A stretch of DNA of 64,000 nucleotides from Serinus canaria (Eukaryota > Chordata > Aves > Passeriformes > Fringillidae), in assembly GCF_022539315.1 (NCBI RefSeq), contig NC_066342.1:16261346-16325345 (forward strand). The letters are read 5' to 3'. Made by a program: the position numbers and the translations under genes. The notes beneath the pieces were generated by a model, which saw only the letters and a program-made list of their open reading frames with translations, was not told the DNA's origin and ran no database searches. Positions 10,237 through 20,504 of this stretch are shown here, piece after piece. Each line of letters starts with the position of its first letter. Position 1 is the stretch's first letter.

Positions 10237-11040
10237 GGAGCGTATCTGATTGTGAAAGTTTCACATCAGATTAAAGCTTTTTTACCTGAAAGAGCCTCTA
10301 AGTGTATGACTAGCACTCAGTTATTACAGTATGAATCTTGTTTAATGGAACATGAGGATTTAGAATTTAAAAGTGGGGAAGTGTTCAACCCAACCTCCAC
10401 TTTGAACGGCCCTGGAGAGAGGGGCCAGGAAGAAACCCATGACTCTATTCAGGTGATAGATCTCCAGACACGGGCTAGCGAAGATTTGCGAGATACTCCC
10501 TAGCCTGAGGGAAAAAATGTGTTTATTGATGGATCTTCAAGGGTGATAGAAGGGAAAAGGTTTACAGGATACTCTATCGTGAATGGAAGGCAAATGGAGG
10601 GGGGAGGTTACAGCAGAACTGTATGCGCTTGTGGGAGCCTGTGAATTATACCGGGACGTGACAGTGAATGTTTTTACTGATTCTAAGTATGCATATGGGG
10701 TGATACATGCATTTGGAAAATTATGGGAAGAAAGAGGTATATTAACCTGCAGGGGAAAGATGTTAGCTAATGAGAGCTTAATCTCTCGCCTATTGGAGGT
10801 GGTGAACTTACCAAAAAAGTTAGCAATAATACACATCAAGGGGCACCAGGCAGGGTGTTCAGAGGAGGTAATAGGTAACCGACTGGCTGATGAAGAAGCT
10901 TGGAAAGCTGCATTGTTGCCAAAAATCTCTAAGATACTCCCTTTGCTCACAGTAACTGCACCGCTGCCAGAGAAACTGTCTTTTCCACCAAAAGAGCTTG
11001 AAATAATTAAAAAGAGTGGGGCAGAGGAAAGAGGGGATAG
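10237..11040 (+). pseudogene. P2 connection end and RNase H
   Basis: Pol resumes after LTR-c in the connection (KVSHQIKAFLPERASKC). RNase H motifs follow: FIDGSS (about 10521), then ELYALVGACELY and FTDSKYAYG in the 10583-11197 frame, then NRLADEEAW (about 10878). A UAG at 10501-10503 and a frame shift near 10580-10590 break the domain. Bases 10247-10989 are 742/743 identical, by eye, to the reverse complement of 13443-14185 in P3, lesions included, while the flanks of the two copies differ by about 6-20 percent. Confidence 0.92.
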
Positions 11041-12273
11041 TTGGTTTACAAGGCATGGTAAGCAGTGGATACCAAAAGCCCTGGCCTTGCAATTGTTAAA
11101 TCAACTTCATGAAGGGGGTCATTGGGGCTCCCGAGGACTGGCGGAAGCCTTCCTCAAAACGTATGCTGCTGTGGGTCTTTTTATTCTGGCAAAGTGAGCT
11201 ATTGAGGGTTGTTTGATTTGTGCTAAAACAAATAACAGAGTTACAAAGAAACTTGCCAGGGGAGGGAGGCCTTGGGCTGTATGTCCCTTCCAGAGATGCC
11301 AGGTGGATTTTACTGAAATGCCACGAGTGGCGAGATTCAAATATCTTCTGGTAATAGTATGTCAGTTAACAGGGTGGCCAGAAGCATTTCCAGCCATTTC
11401 AGCAACTACAGGATCAGTTATTAAAATATTTTTTGAACAAATAATTCCAAGATATGGGATTGTGGAAGCAATAGACTCAGATAGGGGAATTCATGTTACA
11501 GGAAAAATTCTTCAAGGAGTTATGACTGCCTTAGGGATACAGTGGAATCTCCACACCCCCTGGCACCCCCAGAGTTCGGAACGGGTTGAGAGGATGAATG
11601 GTTAGATAAAGAAACACCTCCTGAAACTGGTCATAGAAACTAAGATGCTGTGGGTACGGCTCTTGCCACTGGCTTTAGCAAGAATAAGGGCCAGACCCAG
11701 GGGGGATATTCAATCATCTCCCTTTAAAATGATTTTAGGAATTACTTACCCTTGTAATTCTCAGCCTAGTGGGGGGGTAGAGATATGTGATGTATATTTG
11801 AAACAATATGTGGTCAGGATACTGTCTCTTGTGAAATTTTTCTACATGAAGCTCAGCTGACACGGACACTTCCTTTGGACTTTGCTGTTCACAACATCCA
11901 GCCAGGAGATTGGGTCCTAGTTAAGGAGTGGAAAGAAGCACCCCTGGTGGCGAAGTGGCGTGGACCTTTCCAAGTACTGCTGACCACAGAAACAGCTGTC
12001 AAGACAGCTGAACACGGGTGGACCCATCACACTCGGGTCAAGGTCTCTGAGGCCCCGGAGGTTTGGACATCTCAGCTGGAGGAGAAGGATGGGAAGCCAC
12101 GACTGACACTCTGCGGGAGTGGACCAGAGCAGCAGCCAGTGCTTCAACATCAGGGGAAGCCCTGTGTGCCTACCCACAGAGTGCCTGCTGATATAGTCTG
12201 TGTGGGCATCCCTCCTCTCAGATCTCCAGTCACTGGGGGCCAATCCTTGCTGTCATTGTTTTCTTTATGTTAA
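11041..12273 (+). pseudogene. P2 integrase
   Basis: All three domains can be read. The zinc domain has H-x3-H (HEGGH, about 11110) and C-x2-C (CLIC, about 11214) with a stop between them at 11195-11197. The core (11213-11605) has the D,D-35-E triad: Asp 32, Asp 90 and Glu 126 of that stretch, in QVDFTEMP, IDSDRG and SSERVERMN, with 35 residues between the last two. A UAG at 11603-11605 ends it. The C-terminal SH3-like domain (GDWVLVKEWKEAP, KWRGPFQVLL, 11875-12273) is in yet another frame. The catalytic residues are all present but the protein is in four pieces. Confidence 0.92.
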
Positions 12274-12362
12274 GCTGTTTCTGTGCCATCTCTTGCCACA
12301 GGTGGTGTGGAAGACAACGTGAAAATGAAAATTAGGTTGGGAGATTAGATTACACCATTAGA

Positions 12363-12627
12363 ATGTTTCTCTTAATAATCTTACCCTTATATTGTCAGTT
12401 AGGTTGGGGCCAAAAGTGGGAAAAATAATTTTTTAACCTTAACAGAAGAAGGAGCAAAACCGGTTAACCTTAGCAATTGTTGGGTTTGTGGAGGGCCAGG
12501 GGGATCTGAAAGCTGGCCATGGGTGGCCAGCTCAGTCAAGCCTAAATGGTGGGTTAGTACCCTGAGTGAGGTCCATAATGGAACAGGATTTTGGGATGAA
12601 GAAGGAAGTCCATGGCAGCTTCATTCT
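12363..12627 (+). pseudogene. P2 env, 5' fragment with signal peptide and CXXC motif
   Basis: A hydrophobic leader begins at the ATG at 12363 (MFLLIILPLYC) and looks like a signal peptide. About 90 bases later, in another frame, comes NLSNCWVCGG: a CXXC motif such as gammaretroviral surface subunits use for a disulphide link to TM, also found in P5 env. The similarity ends at about 12627 where P3 starts in the opposite orientation. Stops after the leader show that it is broken. The rest of env, TM included, is absent. Confidence 0.75.
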
Positions 12628-12741
12628 TCTTCCGCTAGTCCTCATGAGCCTCAATGACTCCCTTCATGTTGTTTTAACAGTTGCAAGGCCAGAGCTTTTG
12701 GTATCCACTGCTTACCATCTCTTGTAAACCAATTACCCCCT
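12628..12741 (-). pseudogene. P3 integrase N-terminal fragment
   Basis: Reverse complement matches P2 11031-11140 at roughly 90 percent by eye (for example GTAAGCAGTGGATACCAAAAG is shared in large part). It covers the segment leading to the zinc domain. It continues the frame of P3 across the LTR-c inserted at 12742-13395. It ends where the P2 env fragment begins on the other strand. Confidence 0.8.
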
Positions 12742-13395
12742 TGTTATAAGTGATCAACCAGAAAGCCAAAGTAATAAATGCAAAAGATTTTATTTTCGCA
12801 ACCGAAAACATGGTCCTCGAAAGCCACAGTCAAAGAGACAGTGTCGAGCCCGGGATCGGCGCTGGGTGAACCTAGATCCGACCTCTGTTGCATCAGACCT
12901 TCCTCTGTTCACGAATGCTGTCTCCAGCAGGGCTGTTTTATACAGTTTTTTATGCCTGGGGCAGAGGTGCCCCGATTTCTTTTGTCACCCTGCATATGTA
13001 TGAAGTTTCTTTTTACTGTACAGGGCTGGACAATTGCTGTTTCCTGGGTGGTGGCAGGTGCTGATCATGTCAGGAGGTCGTGTATTCAGATTTATATTCT
13101 TGATGACTTCGGTTATCTTGATTGATGATACTTAACAAGTGCTGATCGTCCTTGGATGTTCCTGGATGGCTCTGGGAGAAGCCCATCTCCTCAGCAGCCA
13201 TGTCCTTTTTACTTGTTATCGAGGCATTAATTACAGCTGCCACCAGGAGTTTCACAACTTTGGTTTGGTAATCTGTCTCTGGGTAGTCCGTGGTCAGAGG
13301 CTCATTAGATTTTTGATACATGTTTAATTTATTTTACAATTTTTATTTTATACATTTTCCACCTAAGCATGAATTACTTTACATTACATATTATA
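12742..13395 (-). repeat. LTR-c inserted in P3 pol
   Basis: 654 bases; on the minus strand it starts TATAATATGTAATG (first base pair decayed from TG) and ends TTATAACA. Flanks on the plus strand are CCCCT and CCCTC, an imperfect repeat within a G/C run. P2 at about 11025-11033 shows the uninterrupted target. It shares long stretches with 14338-16335. Confidence 0.83.
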
Positions 13396-14337
13396 CCCTC
13401 TTACCTCTGACCCACTTTTTTTTTATTATCTCAAGTTCCTCTGGTGGAAAAGACAGTTTCTCTGGCAGCGGTGCAGTTACTGTGAGCAAAGGGAGTATCT
13501 TAGAGATTTTTGGCAACAATGCAGCTTTCCAAGCTTCTTCATCAGCCAGTCGGTTACCTATTACCTCCTCTGAACACCCTGCCTGGTGCCCCTTGATGTG
13601 TATTATTGCTAACTTTTTTGGTAAGTTCACCACCTCCAATAGGCGAGAGATTAAGCTCTCATTAGCTAACATCTTTCCCCTGCAGGTTAATATACCTCTT
13701 TCTTCCCATAATTTTCCAAATGCATGTATCACCCCATATGCATACTTAGAATCAGTAAAAACATTCACGGTCACGTCCCGGTATAATTCACAGGCTCCCA
13801 CAAGCGCATACAGTTCTGCTGTAACCTCCCCCCTCCATTTGCCTTCCATTCACGATAGAGTATCCTGTAAACCTTTTCCCTTCTATCACCCTTGAAGATC
13901 CATCAATAAACACATTTTTTCCCTCAGGCTAGGGAGTATCTCGCAAATCTTCGCTAGCCCGTGTCTGGAGATCTATCACCTGAATAGAGTCATGGGTTTC
14001 TTCCTGGCCCCTCTCTCCAGGGCCGTTCAAAGTGGAGGTTGGGTTGAACACTTCCCCACTTTTAAATTCTAAATCCTCATGTTCCATTAAACAAGATTCA
14101 TACTGTAATAACTGAGTGCTAGTCATACACTTAGAGGCTCTTTCAGGTAAAAAAGCTTTAATCTGATGTGAAACTTTCACAATCAAATACTCTCCCCTTG
14201 TCAGCTTTCGGGCCTCAGCCACCATCAGAGCTGTGGCTTCACAGTTCTGCAGACAGTGAGGCCAGCCTCTGGCCACCGGGTCTAAAAATTTTGAAAATTA
14301 AGGAACAGGCCGCCTTGTTCCCCCATGCTCTTGCCCC
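13396..14337 (-). pseudogene. P3 connection and RNase H
   Basis: Uninterrupted counterpart of P2 7626-7770 joined to 10237-11030, so it shows pol before LTR-c entered P2. RNase H motifs ELYALVGACELY, FTDSKYAYG and NRLADEEAW lie in 13391-13849. It has the same UAG and the same frameshift as P2. Bases 13443-14185 pair with P2 10247-10989 without any gap (coordinates always sum to 24432) and with one mismatch noticed (10663). Confidence 0.92.
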
Positions 14338-14952
14338 TGTTATAAATGATCAACAAGAAAACCAAATTAATAAATGTGAAAGATTTTCTTTTTGCTACCA
14401 AAACACAGTCCTCAAAAAACCACAGTCGAAGAGGCAGCATCAAGCCTGAGATCGACACTGGGTGAAACTTGATCCGACCTCTATCACACCGGATCTCCCC
14501 CTGTTTGCAAATTCAGTCTCCAGCGAGGCTGTTTTATACAGTTTTTCATGCCTGAGGCAGAGGTGCCCCAATTTCTTTTGTAACTCTGCATATGTATGAA
14601 GTTTTCTTGCACTGTGCAGGGCTGGACAATTGCTGTTTCCTGGGTAGTGGCGGGTGCTGATCATGTCAGGGGAAGTCGTGTTTTCAGATGTATGTTTCTC
14701 GGTGACTTTGGTTATCTTGATTGATCATATCTATCAAGAGATTATCGTCCTTGAGTGTTCCCTGATGGTTACGGAGGGAACCCATCTCCACGCCAGCCAC
14801 GTTCTTTCATTAGTTAACGAAGCATTCTTCTCCTGCTTCCACCAGGAGTTTCATAATTCCAGCGTGGTAATCTGTCTCCAGGTTGTTTGTGGCCAGAGGT
14901 TCTTTGGATGTTAAGTTCATTTTACAATTTTTATTTTATACATTTTCCCCTT

Positions 14953-16299
14953 TGTCCTGGTTTAGGGGAAATTTGGGAGGGAATCCCCAAAGGCGGGCCC
15001 GTCCAGAAAGCAAACCCACACGCCCCCCCCCCCAACTGGTTCGGGAAGAATTCCTCAGAGACAAGTGGAAAGAGCCTGTTTATTTAACAGGCACAGCACC
15101 CCCCAGCACAAAAATGAACAATAACAGATGACACCGCTCTTTCGCCACTCTGAAAAAGATGACAAATTCAGAAAGTCTCTCTTGGGGGTGGTCGCTCTGT
15201 TATCAGTCTGAAATAAACAGGGCAGGAGATATTTCTCCCTTTTTGATGCCTTTATTAAAAGTGATCAGCTCAAGGCTGGGAGGCCCGACGGATCCGCGGG
15301 TTCGCCGTCGCAGCTCCCTGGAGTGAGTCAGAGGAGGAGGCAAATGCAGCTTTGTCCACCAGGGGGCAGAGCTGGGGGGTCCGGCCTCAAGAGAGCAGGC
15401 AGGGGTATACACACCCCTGGATCCCGATTTGGAGTTGGCAGTCTCGGGTCCTGGCTCTAACCAACATTTTCTTAAGTTGTGGTGAGGGGCCATTAAGGTT
15501 TTCAGAGTCTCTGCTGGCTTCTCACCTCACCCCTGATGTCTAGAGACCACTTTGATCTCTGAATTCCATATTGGCTCGCTGGTTTAGGGGTTTATTGATT
15601 GCGTTTGGAATAGGGGCTTGCCCCATTGCATTTTGGCTCTAAACTTATCTGCATATCAACTCCTGGTTCTCTCCCCTCCACCATCTGGGGAGATGCCATC
15701 CTCCCACCTGGCCACAAGCAGGGTGATGCTGATACAGTAGAGTGAATTCTAAACCATAGATGGCTAACGACCTGATACTTAACAGGTGATTACAACAAGC
15801 AGCTAACAAAAGCACTCCTCTGCCAGAACTGGTTAAACTTGTAATTCTACTTTTGGAAAAAAAATTGGGTAACCCTTTTTTTGTTCATAACAAGTCCCTC
15901 CAGAGCTTGGGCAGCTGCTGCAGGCCACAAGGTGCAAACTCTTGGTGTTTCCCAGGTCCCAGTCTGGAGCAGGTCCAGTAGTTCCAAACAGGAAAGGAGA
16001 AACAGTCCAGGAAGAAATTTGGACTGTTTAGCTAAACTAACTAATGAGAAGAAGCAAAAAGCAAGAGCAAGCAGAAGCAAAGCAGAAGCAAGGGCAAAAA
16101 GGAAAGCAGGGCAAAAAGCAAAAGCAGCACTATGTGCTGTACTGTCTGTATGTCCCACCGGCCGTGGGGGAGCGGCTGATAAGAAGCCAAAACAAAACTT
16201 TCACTCTTCAGAGCCAGACTTGAAGGCACAGAACATAATATCCAGCATAAACAGCACGCACGAATGGGGATACAAGCATCCTAACATCACCCTAGGACA
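14953..16299 (-). repeat. LTR-g with TSD CCCTT, inserted in LTR-c and split by LTR-h
   Basis: Plus strand TGTCCTGGTTTAGG...CCCTAGGACA, flanked by perfect 5-base repeats CCCTT (14948-14952 and 16300-16304). Orientation is set by the AAATAAAC poly(A) signal, read on the minus strand (about 15080). About 660 bases remain when LTR-h is removed, equal to the two other copies (37921-38575 and 39974-40638). Confidence 0.92.
15209..15892 (-). repeat. LTR-h nested in LTR-g, TSD AGTC
   Basis: 684 bases, plus strand TGAAATAAACAGG...TTCATAACA, flanked by AGTC at 15205-15208 and 15893-15896. The other LTR-g copies show the empty site (TATCAGTCCCTCC). The minus strand has an AATAAAGGC signal (about 15247). 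At 39717-41023 the relation is reversed: LTR-g sits inside LTR-h. Confidence 0.9.
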
Positions 16300-16335
16300 C
16301 CCTTAAGCATTAATTACTTTACATTATATATTACA

Positions 16336-16569
16336 CACCAAAATTCCTTTAGCATGACCCTGTTTAACATACACATATCGTTCAAATTCCTTTTCTGAGT
16401 CTGGAAGAGCTAAGACTGGGGCCTTAACCAATTTGTCTTTTAAGTTTTTAAAGCTTTGCTCTCCTTCTGGTGTCCATAGCATGACATTAGGACTATTTTG
16501 GGTTAAGAAGTCATATAAAGGTCTGGCCACTACAGAAAAATCCTCAATCTATGGTTGGCAGTATCCCAC
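16336..16569 (-). pseudogene. P3 RT connection fragment
   Basis: Frame 16324-16530 reads ARPLYDFLTQNSPNV, then EGEQSFKNLKDKLVKAPVL and KQGHAKGIL, the same segment as P2 7435-7625. It joins 14337 once the LTR-c is removed. At 16569 it is cut by an LTR-i; the RT that should continue beyond is not found on the far side of that LTR. Confidence 0.88.
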
Positions 16570-17856
16570 TGTTAAAAATGCATATTTTTTGATTGGCTTT
16601 TAGCAAATATTAAAATTAATATTATATGCGTTATGTTATAAAGTTATGCTGTATTAACTTTCTTAAGTAGTGTGTTAAATATAGTTTTAGGTTAAAACAT
16701 AATGTTAAAATAGAAACTATGCTATGTAAGATATTCTTTTTCTAAAGAAAGGACTCGCACCAAGATATCAGCCGCAGGACACCTAAATCTTTCAGAGAAA
16801 AGAATTTATTGCTCTCTTATTAGAAGAAACTAACTTCCTCCCCCCTCACTCAGCCCTGAAGATGCCATTAGGATTAAGAGGAAGAAGGTGACGGTTACCA
16901 GACAGAATCCTGTGTTTGAATGGAATTTATGTGTCATGTATGAGATGTATGAATATGCAACAGGTTATTGTTTTTAAGGGTTATCCTCTGTTAACATATG
17001 TCCTTTTTGGGGCTTATGTTGTCCAGAAAAAGGCACCTGGATGTCCGTAACTGTTTGTTTTTATTGTCTCATATTGTCCTAATCCTAACTGTCCAAATTA
17101 TTATTACTTGTTGTATTGTGTTATTATAGGTTTTAGTTGCATTAAGTTGTACTTTGGTTTATCCCAGTTGCCCCCTGATAGAATGGTTCTGCCGTTGCTG
17201 TCTCCTCCCATCCTTTTAATGTCAATCTCCCTACCCCCTCCCCCTATTCCCCAAAAGTAGATGAACTCTTCCCTTAACCCCTCCCCTGTGTCCTGTCCTT
17301 CACTCGACAGCCCATCCCTTCCCTCTAGAAACTTCTACCAAGGGCGTCGAGTGATAGGTTCAGGCACCGGGGCCCCTCCCTCAGGTGGCCGTTATTGGTC
17401 CCCCTACCTGCCCATTTCCCTGATCCCCATGCCCTCCTGTATCCCCATTGGCAGGCGGGCAAACCCCTCCCTGGTTTACCCCCCCCCTTTATAACACCCT
17501 GCAGACCGCATTCTGGCTCATCTCCAGCTGTCTGGTCTCCCTGGGTTAGGAATCTTGTTAGAGCTCTGGAATAAACCTGGACTTTACCCCCAACTGGAGT
17601 CCACTCTCCTTTTTCTACCGACTTCATACTAGTGTCTCATCTGAAAGGCAAAAGCCTTAGCTGCTCTCCCGACCTGCCAAGGAAAGGGAGAGTGTCCCTC
17701 GCTGCCTGCAGTGCCAGAACAAGCCGGGGTGACTCCGAGCACACACTGGGAGAGGCACTGTGACAAATACTCTAATTATATTGCTATTTTTACAACCATT
17801 TTATTATCATTAAACTTTTAAAATTTAAAAAAAAAAAGTGATTGGCCTTTTTCACA
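16570..17856 (-). repeat. LTR-i, interrupted by LTR-j
   Basis: Plus strand TGTTAAAAATGC...TTTTTCACA, homologous to 29053-29663, 37336-38610 and the tandem pair 20505-21694. Removing LTR-j leaves about 630 bases. Transcriptional orientation is inferred from an AATAAA signal on the minus strand (about 16806-16811). No TSD matches, and P3 does not resume on the right, so one end probably marks a later deletion. Confidence 0.83.
17109..17765 (+). repeat. LTR-j, solo LTR with TSD ATTACT/AATACT
   Basis: 657 bases, TGTTGTATTG...CTGTGACA, inside LTR-i. Six-base flanks ATTACT (17103-17108) and AATACT (17766-17771) agree at five positions. It has a CCATTGG box (about 17446), a TATA box (CTTTATAACACC, about 17488) and AATAAA (about 17568), in proper U3-R order. 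The LTR-i copy at 29053-29663 shows the uninterrupted sequence. Only copy in the window. Confidence 0.88.
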
Positions 17857-18371
17857 CATTAAAATATTTTGTATGAAAATGCTTTTATATTTTGTGAATT
17901 TGATATGATAAATGATAATTTTTTCATAGACTTACCCAGCAGAACAGGAATACTACCAATGAAATTCTTCCAACTGTATGCGAATGTAGTAAAGAGAAAA
18001 ACCTATTTTACAGCCTTTGAAGTATGTAAACACACATGTTCAGCAAACCTATTTACATTTATTATAGGACAGGAACTGGGGATCTCCTGGAAACTGGACT
18101 GATTGACACATGGTTAATACTGGAGATACCCTGCCACAGGAATTTAAAAATTAAAACCTGCTGTGTAACTTTATGACCAATTTCAAAGCATATTAAGTCA
18201 ACATCCAAGGAGAACAATATTAGGGGATCCCTCACACCCACTACTCAATAAAGAAAACTGATCTTTGAGTTCACGGGGTGGGAGACACTCATAAGCATTG
18301 GATTACTGATTGCAATTGAATTTACATTTTTTAATGATTGGAATAACTATTGTATTACTTGCATTATTATT
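17857..18371. other. Unassigned AT-rich stretch
   Basis: About 515 bases between LTR-i and LTR-k. It has no convincing coding frame, no retroviral motif and no internal repeat that I can see. It may be ancient ERV or single-copy sequence. Confidence 0.5.
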
Positions 18372-19810
18372 TGTCGTGGTTTGACACTGGCCAAACACCA
18401 GGCACCCACAAAAGTAGTTTGCTTACCTTCTCCTGCTGCAGTTGGGCAGAGTAGAGGGGAAAAATATTAACAGAGGGTTCCTGAATTGAGACAAGGACTG
18501 AGAGGAAAACACTCTAAGGGCAAAACAGGTTCAATTTTAAAGGTATAAAGTAAATTTATTATTAACAGAGTCAGAGGAAGATAATGATAAGTAAAATAAG
18601 CCTTTAAAACACCTTTTTTCCCCCAACCCCTCCCTCCTTCCCACTGACAGTGCAGGGAGACAGGGCATGGGGGTTTTGGCCAATTTGTTACTCGAGATCT
18701 TTTTTTGTTCGCTCAGGGAGAGGAGGTTTTTTTCTGCTATTCTGTGGGGTCCCTCCCCCAGGCAAACAGTCTTCCCAAAACTGTTGTGGCGTGGGTCACT
18801 CATCCACGGGGTGCAGTCCTCTAAGGATATAGGCTGCTCTAGTTTGGAAGCCAGGGCCCTCTCTCTCTGTCTCTGGAAGCAGAGGCCCTCTCTCTCTGTT
18901 CAGGTTTTCCACTAGATCAAATTTTTTTTTGGCATCCACCCACTCTGGCATGAGCACCTTTCCCACCAGCTGTGAGTGGATCTCTGCATCCCCCGTGGAC
19001 TTCATGCATTACAAGGGGACAGTTTGTGTCACCATGGTCCTCACCATGGCTTGCAGAAGAATCTCGGCTCTAATGTTTGGAGCACTTCCGCGCCCTCTTT
19101 CTTTTCCACTGACGTTGGTGCTGCCATGTTGTTTTTCCTCATATGTCCTCACTTCCTTCTCTTCTCTGACTAGAAGAAAAACTGCTGCTTGTAGGTACTA
19201 TTGCCAACAAGTTCCACTAATTCAAAGGTTCTTGCAAGATCCCGCAGCACTGAGAGGTTGATTTTGTCTAGGTTCCACATAGGGGAGTAGTTCATCATAT
19301 TTTCACTGTCAGCCATGCAGTCCCATCGCCACAGCATAGACAGTGGCAACTGCCACAGTGCTGGTGCTATTAAACGCCTCTCTTCATGCAGGATGCTGGG
19401 AATAAGTTGCTGCCACCCCTGCCCTTCTGCTAGGGGTGGCCAGGCAGGCAAGGCTCGCCATGGGCCACATCACTGCCCACTGCACCGGGGATGTCTCCCA
19501 GAAGCAGTGCCTCACCCCCCCTGCAAAAAAAAAAACCTTCTCACATACTGTTTTGATTTTCTTCTTAAATATGTCATCACAGAGGTGTTACCAGCCTCTC
19601 ACATTGGGTCAGCAGCATGTCCATCTTCGGAGCCACCAGAGATTGGCTCTGTTGGACATGGTGGGATCTTCTAGCAGCTTCCCACAGAAGCTACACCTGT
19701 GGCCCTCCCCCGCTACCAAAAAGCAGGCTGCACCAACTCACACATTACTTCTTCTATCTTTTCTCTTATTGACCACTCTATACATATCACCCACCATGGA
19801 CAACCCATAA
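18372..19810 (-). repeat. LTR-k, long solo LTR (approximate 3' limit)
   Basis: Plus strand starts TGTCGTGGTTTGACACTGG. It is homologous along its length to 57061-58540 (shared landmarks: CCAACCCCTCCCTCCTTCC, CATGGTC..CACCA..GGCTTGCAG, GATTGGCTCTG) and related to 53536-54789. An AATAAATTTAC signal on the minus strand (about 18545-18560) fixes the orientation. The right end is not sharp; TTATT before the start and TTACT at 19744 could be a degraded TSD. The open frames inside it are not genes. Confidence 0.72.
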
Positions 19811-20504
19811 ACTGATGAAACATTGGAAGAAAAGTAATTACAAGGTTTAAGTCATGGGGTGGATTGTCAGAGACTGAAATATTATAGTTTATGACTTAAA
19901 CATTTTCATGAAGGAGTTTTGCCTAGCAAAAACTGTATTACATAAGCTGCAGAGAAGACCACCACACCTTGAACAGGCTTTCTAACTGAGGCCCTGGACT
20001 ACTTGGTGATGGATATAACATAAACTTAGGTCTGCGGAGAAAAGAATACATTCACACAGGGATCGAGCTCAATACCTTCAGGGTAGAAACCACAGCCTCA
20101 GGGCTATCAGCTGCCAGGTTCCCACACAAAAGGGTGGGGGGAGAGAGGCTTTGGGTGTATGTTGGAAAAGCCTCCGGTCAGAGGCTCAGTGAATGTCCAT
20201 CTTCTCCTGTGCAGACCAGCTCAGCTGAGGGGCCCTTCACCCAGGGAAAAGCTTATCCACAGCAGAAGGGAGTGCAATGGCCCATCAAAGGCAACCCCAA
20301 GGGTCCCCAGACCCTACACCAGAGCACTGCAGATGATGCAACAAATCCAGAGTCTTGCAAGCGACAGTGTCAAACTGGACCCCTGCAAGGGAGGCACATG
20401 GACTTTACCACTTGGCCCAAAGGTATATTAATCCACTGGATTCTATAGTCTTTGGTGTGGCACGGTGACAGGGGGCCCTCACCACCAAGAAGACCAGATT
20501 GAGG
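19811..20504. other. Unassigned stretch
   Basis: About 690 bases. An open frame of 104 codons (20134-20448) has no recognisable domain. A short phrase near 20481-20495 (CACCACCAAGAAGA) recurs in P5 env at about 35409, so a decayed env is possible, but the evidence is thin. Confidence 0.35.

Larger units (their letters stand above)
3351..12627 (+). mobile_element. P2, near full-length gammaretrovirus-like provirus, 3' end lost
   Basis: The order is 5' LTR-a, PBS, leader, gag, UAG, protease, RT, [stack of inserted LTRs], RNase H, integrase, env start. LTR-b is inserted in the leader and LTR-c (itself carrying three further LTRs) is inserted in pol at the RT/RNase H boundary. Env breaks off at about 12627, where the sequence passes directly into the inverted provirus P3; no 3' LTR remains. 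In-frame stops (for example 7019-7021, 10501-10503), a 6 kb-region poly-G slip and frameshifts make it defective. Confidence 0.9.
14338..16335 (-). repeat. LTR-c inserted in P3, interrupted by LTR-g
   Basis: On the minus strand it starts TGTAATATATAATG and ends TTATAACA. Flanks read GGTG and GGGG (minus strand), a probable 4-base TSD with one change; P2 at about 7623-7632 (TTTTGGTGCAAGAG) is the empty site. Net length without LTR-g is about 650 bases, like the other LTR-c copies. Confidence 0.85.
12628..16569 (-). mobile_element. P3, inverted pol fragment of the P2 family with three inserted LTRs
   Basis: On the minus strand this reads connection (16336-16569), connection/RNase H (13396-14337) and integrase zinc domain (12628-12741), colinear with P2 7450-7625, 7626-7770 plus 10237-11030, and 11031-11140. 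LTR-c copies sit at both joins; LTR-g and LTR-h are nested in one. P2 lacks insertions at both places, so P2 shows the empty sites. The tail-to-tail junction with P2 at about 12627 lacks an LTR and must come from recombination or rearrangement. Confidence 0.88.

Noticed and set aside
16041..16229. Lys/Ala- and Leu-rich frames at 15847-16306, 37871-38342 and 40223-40414
   Set aside because: They translate an AGCAAAA/GCAAAGC-rich part of LTR-g and recur wherever the LTR does.
20134..20448. 104-codon frame as a host gene
   Set aside because: No domain, no second exon signals and a repeat-only context; a decayed ERV segment is as likely.
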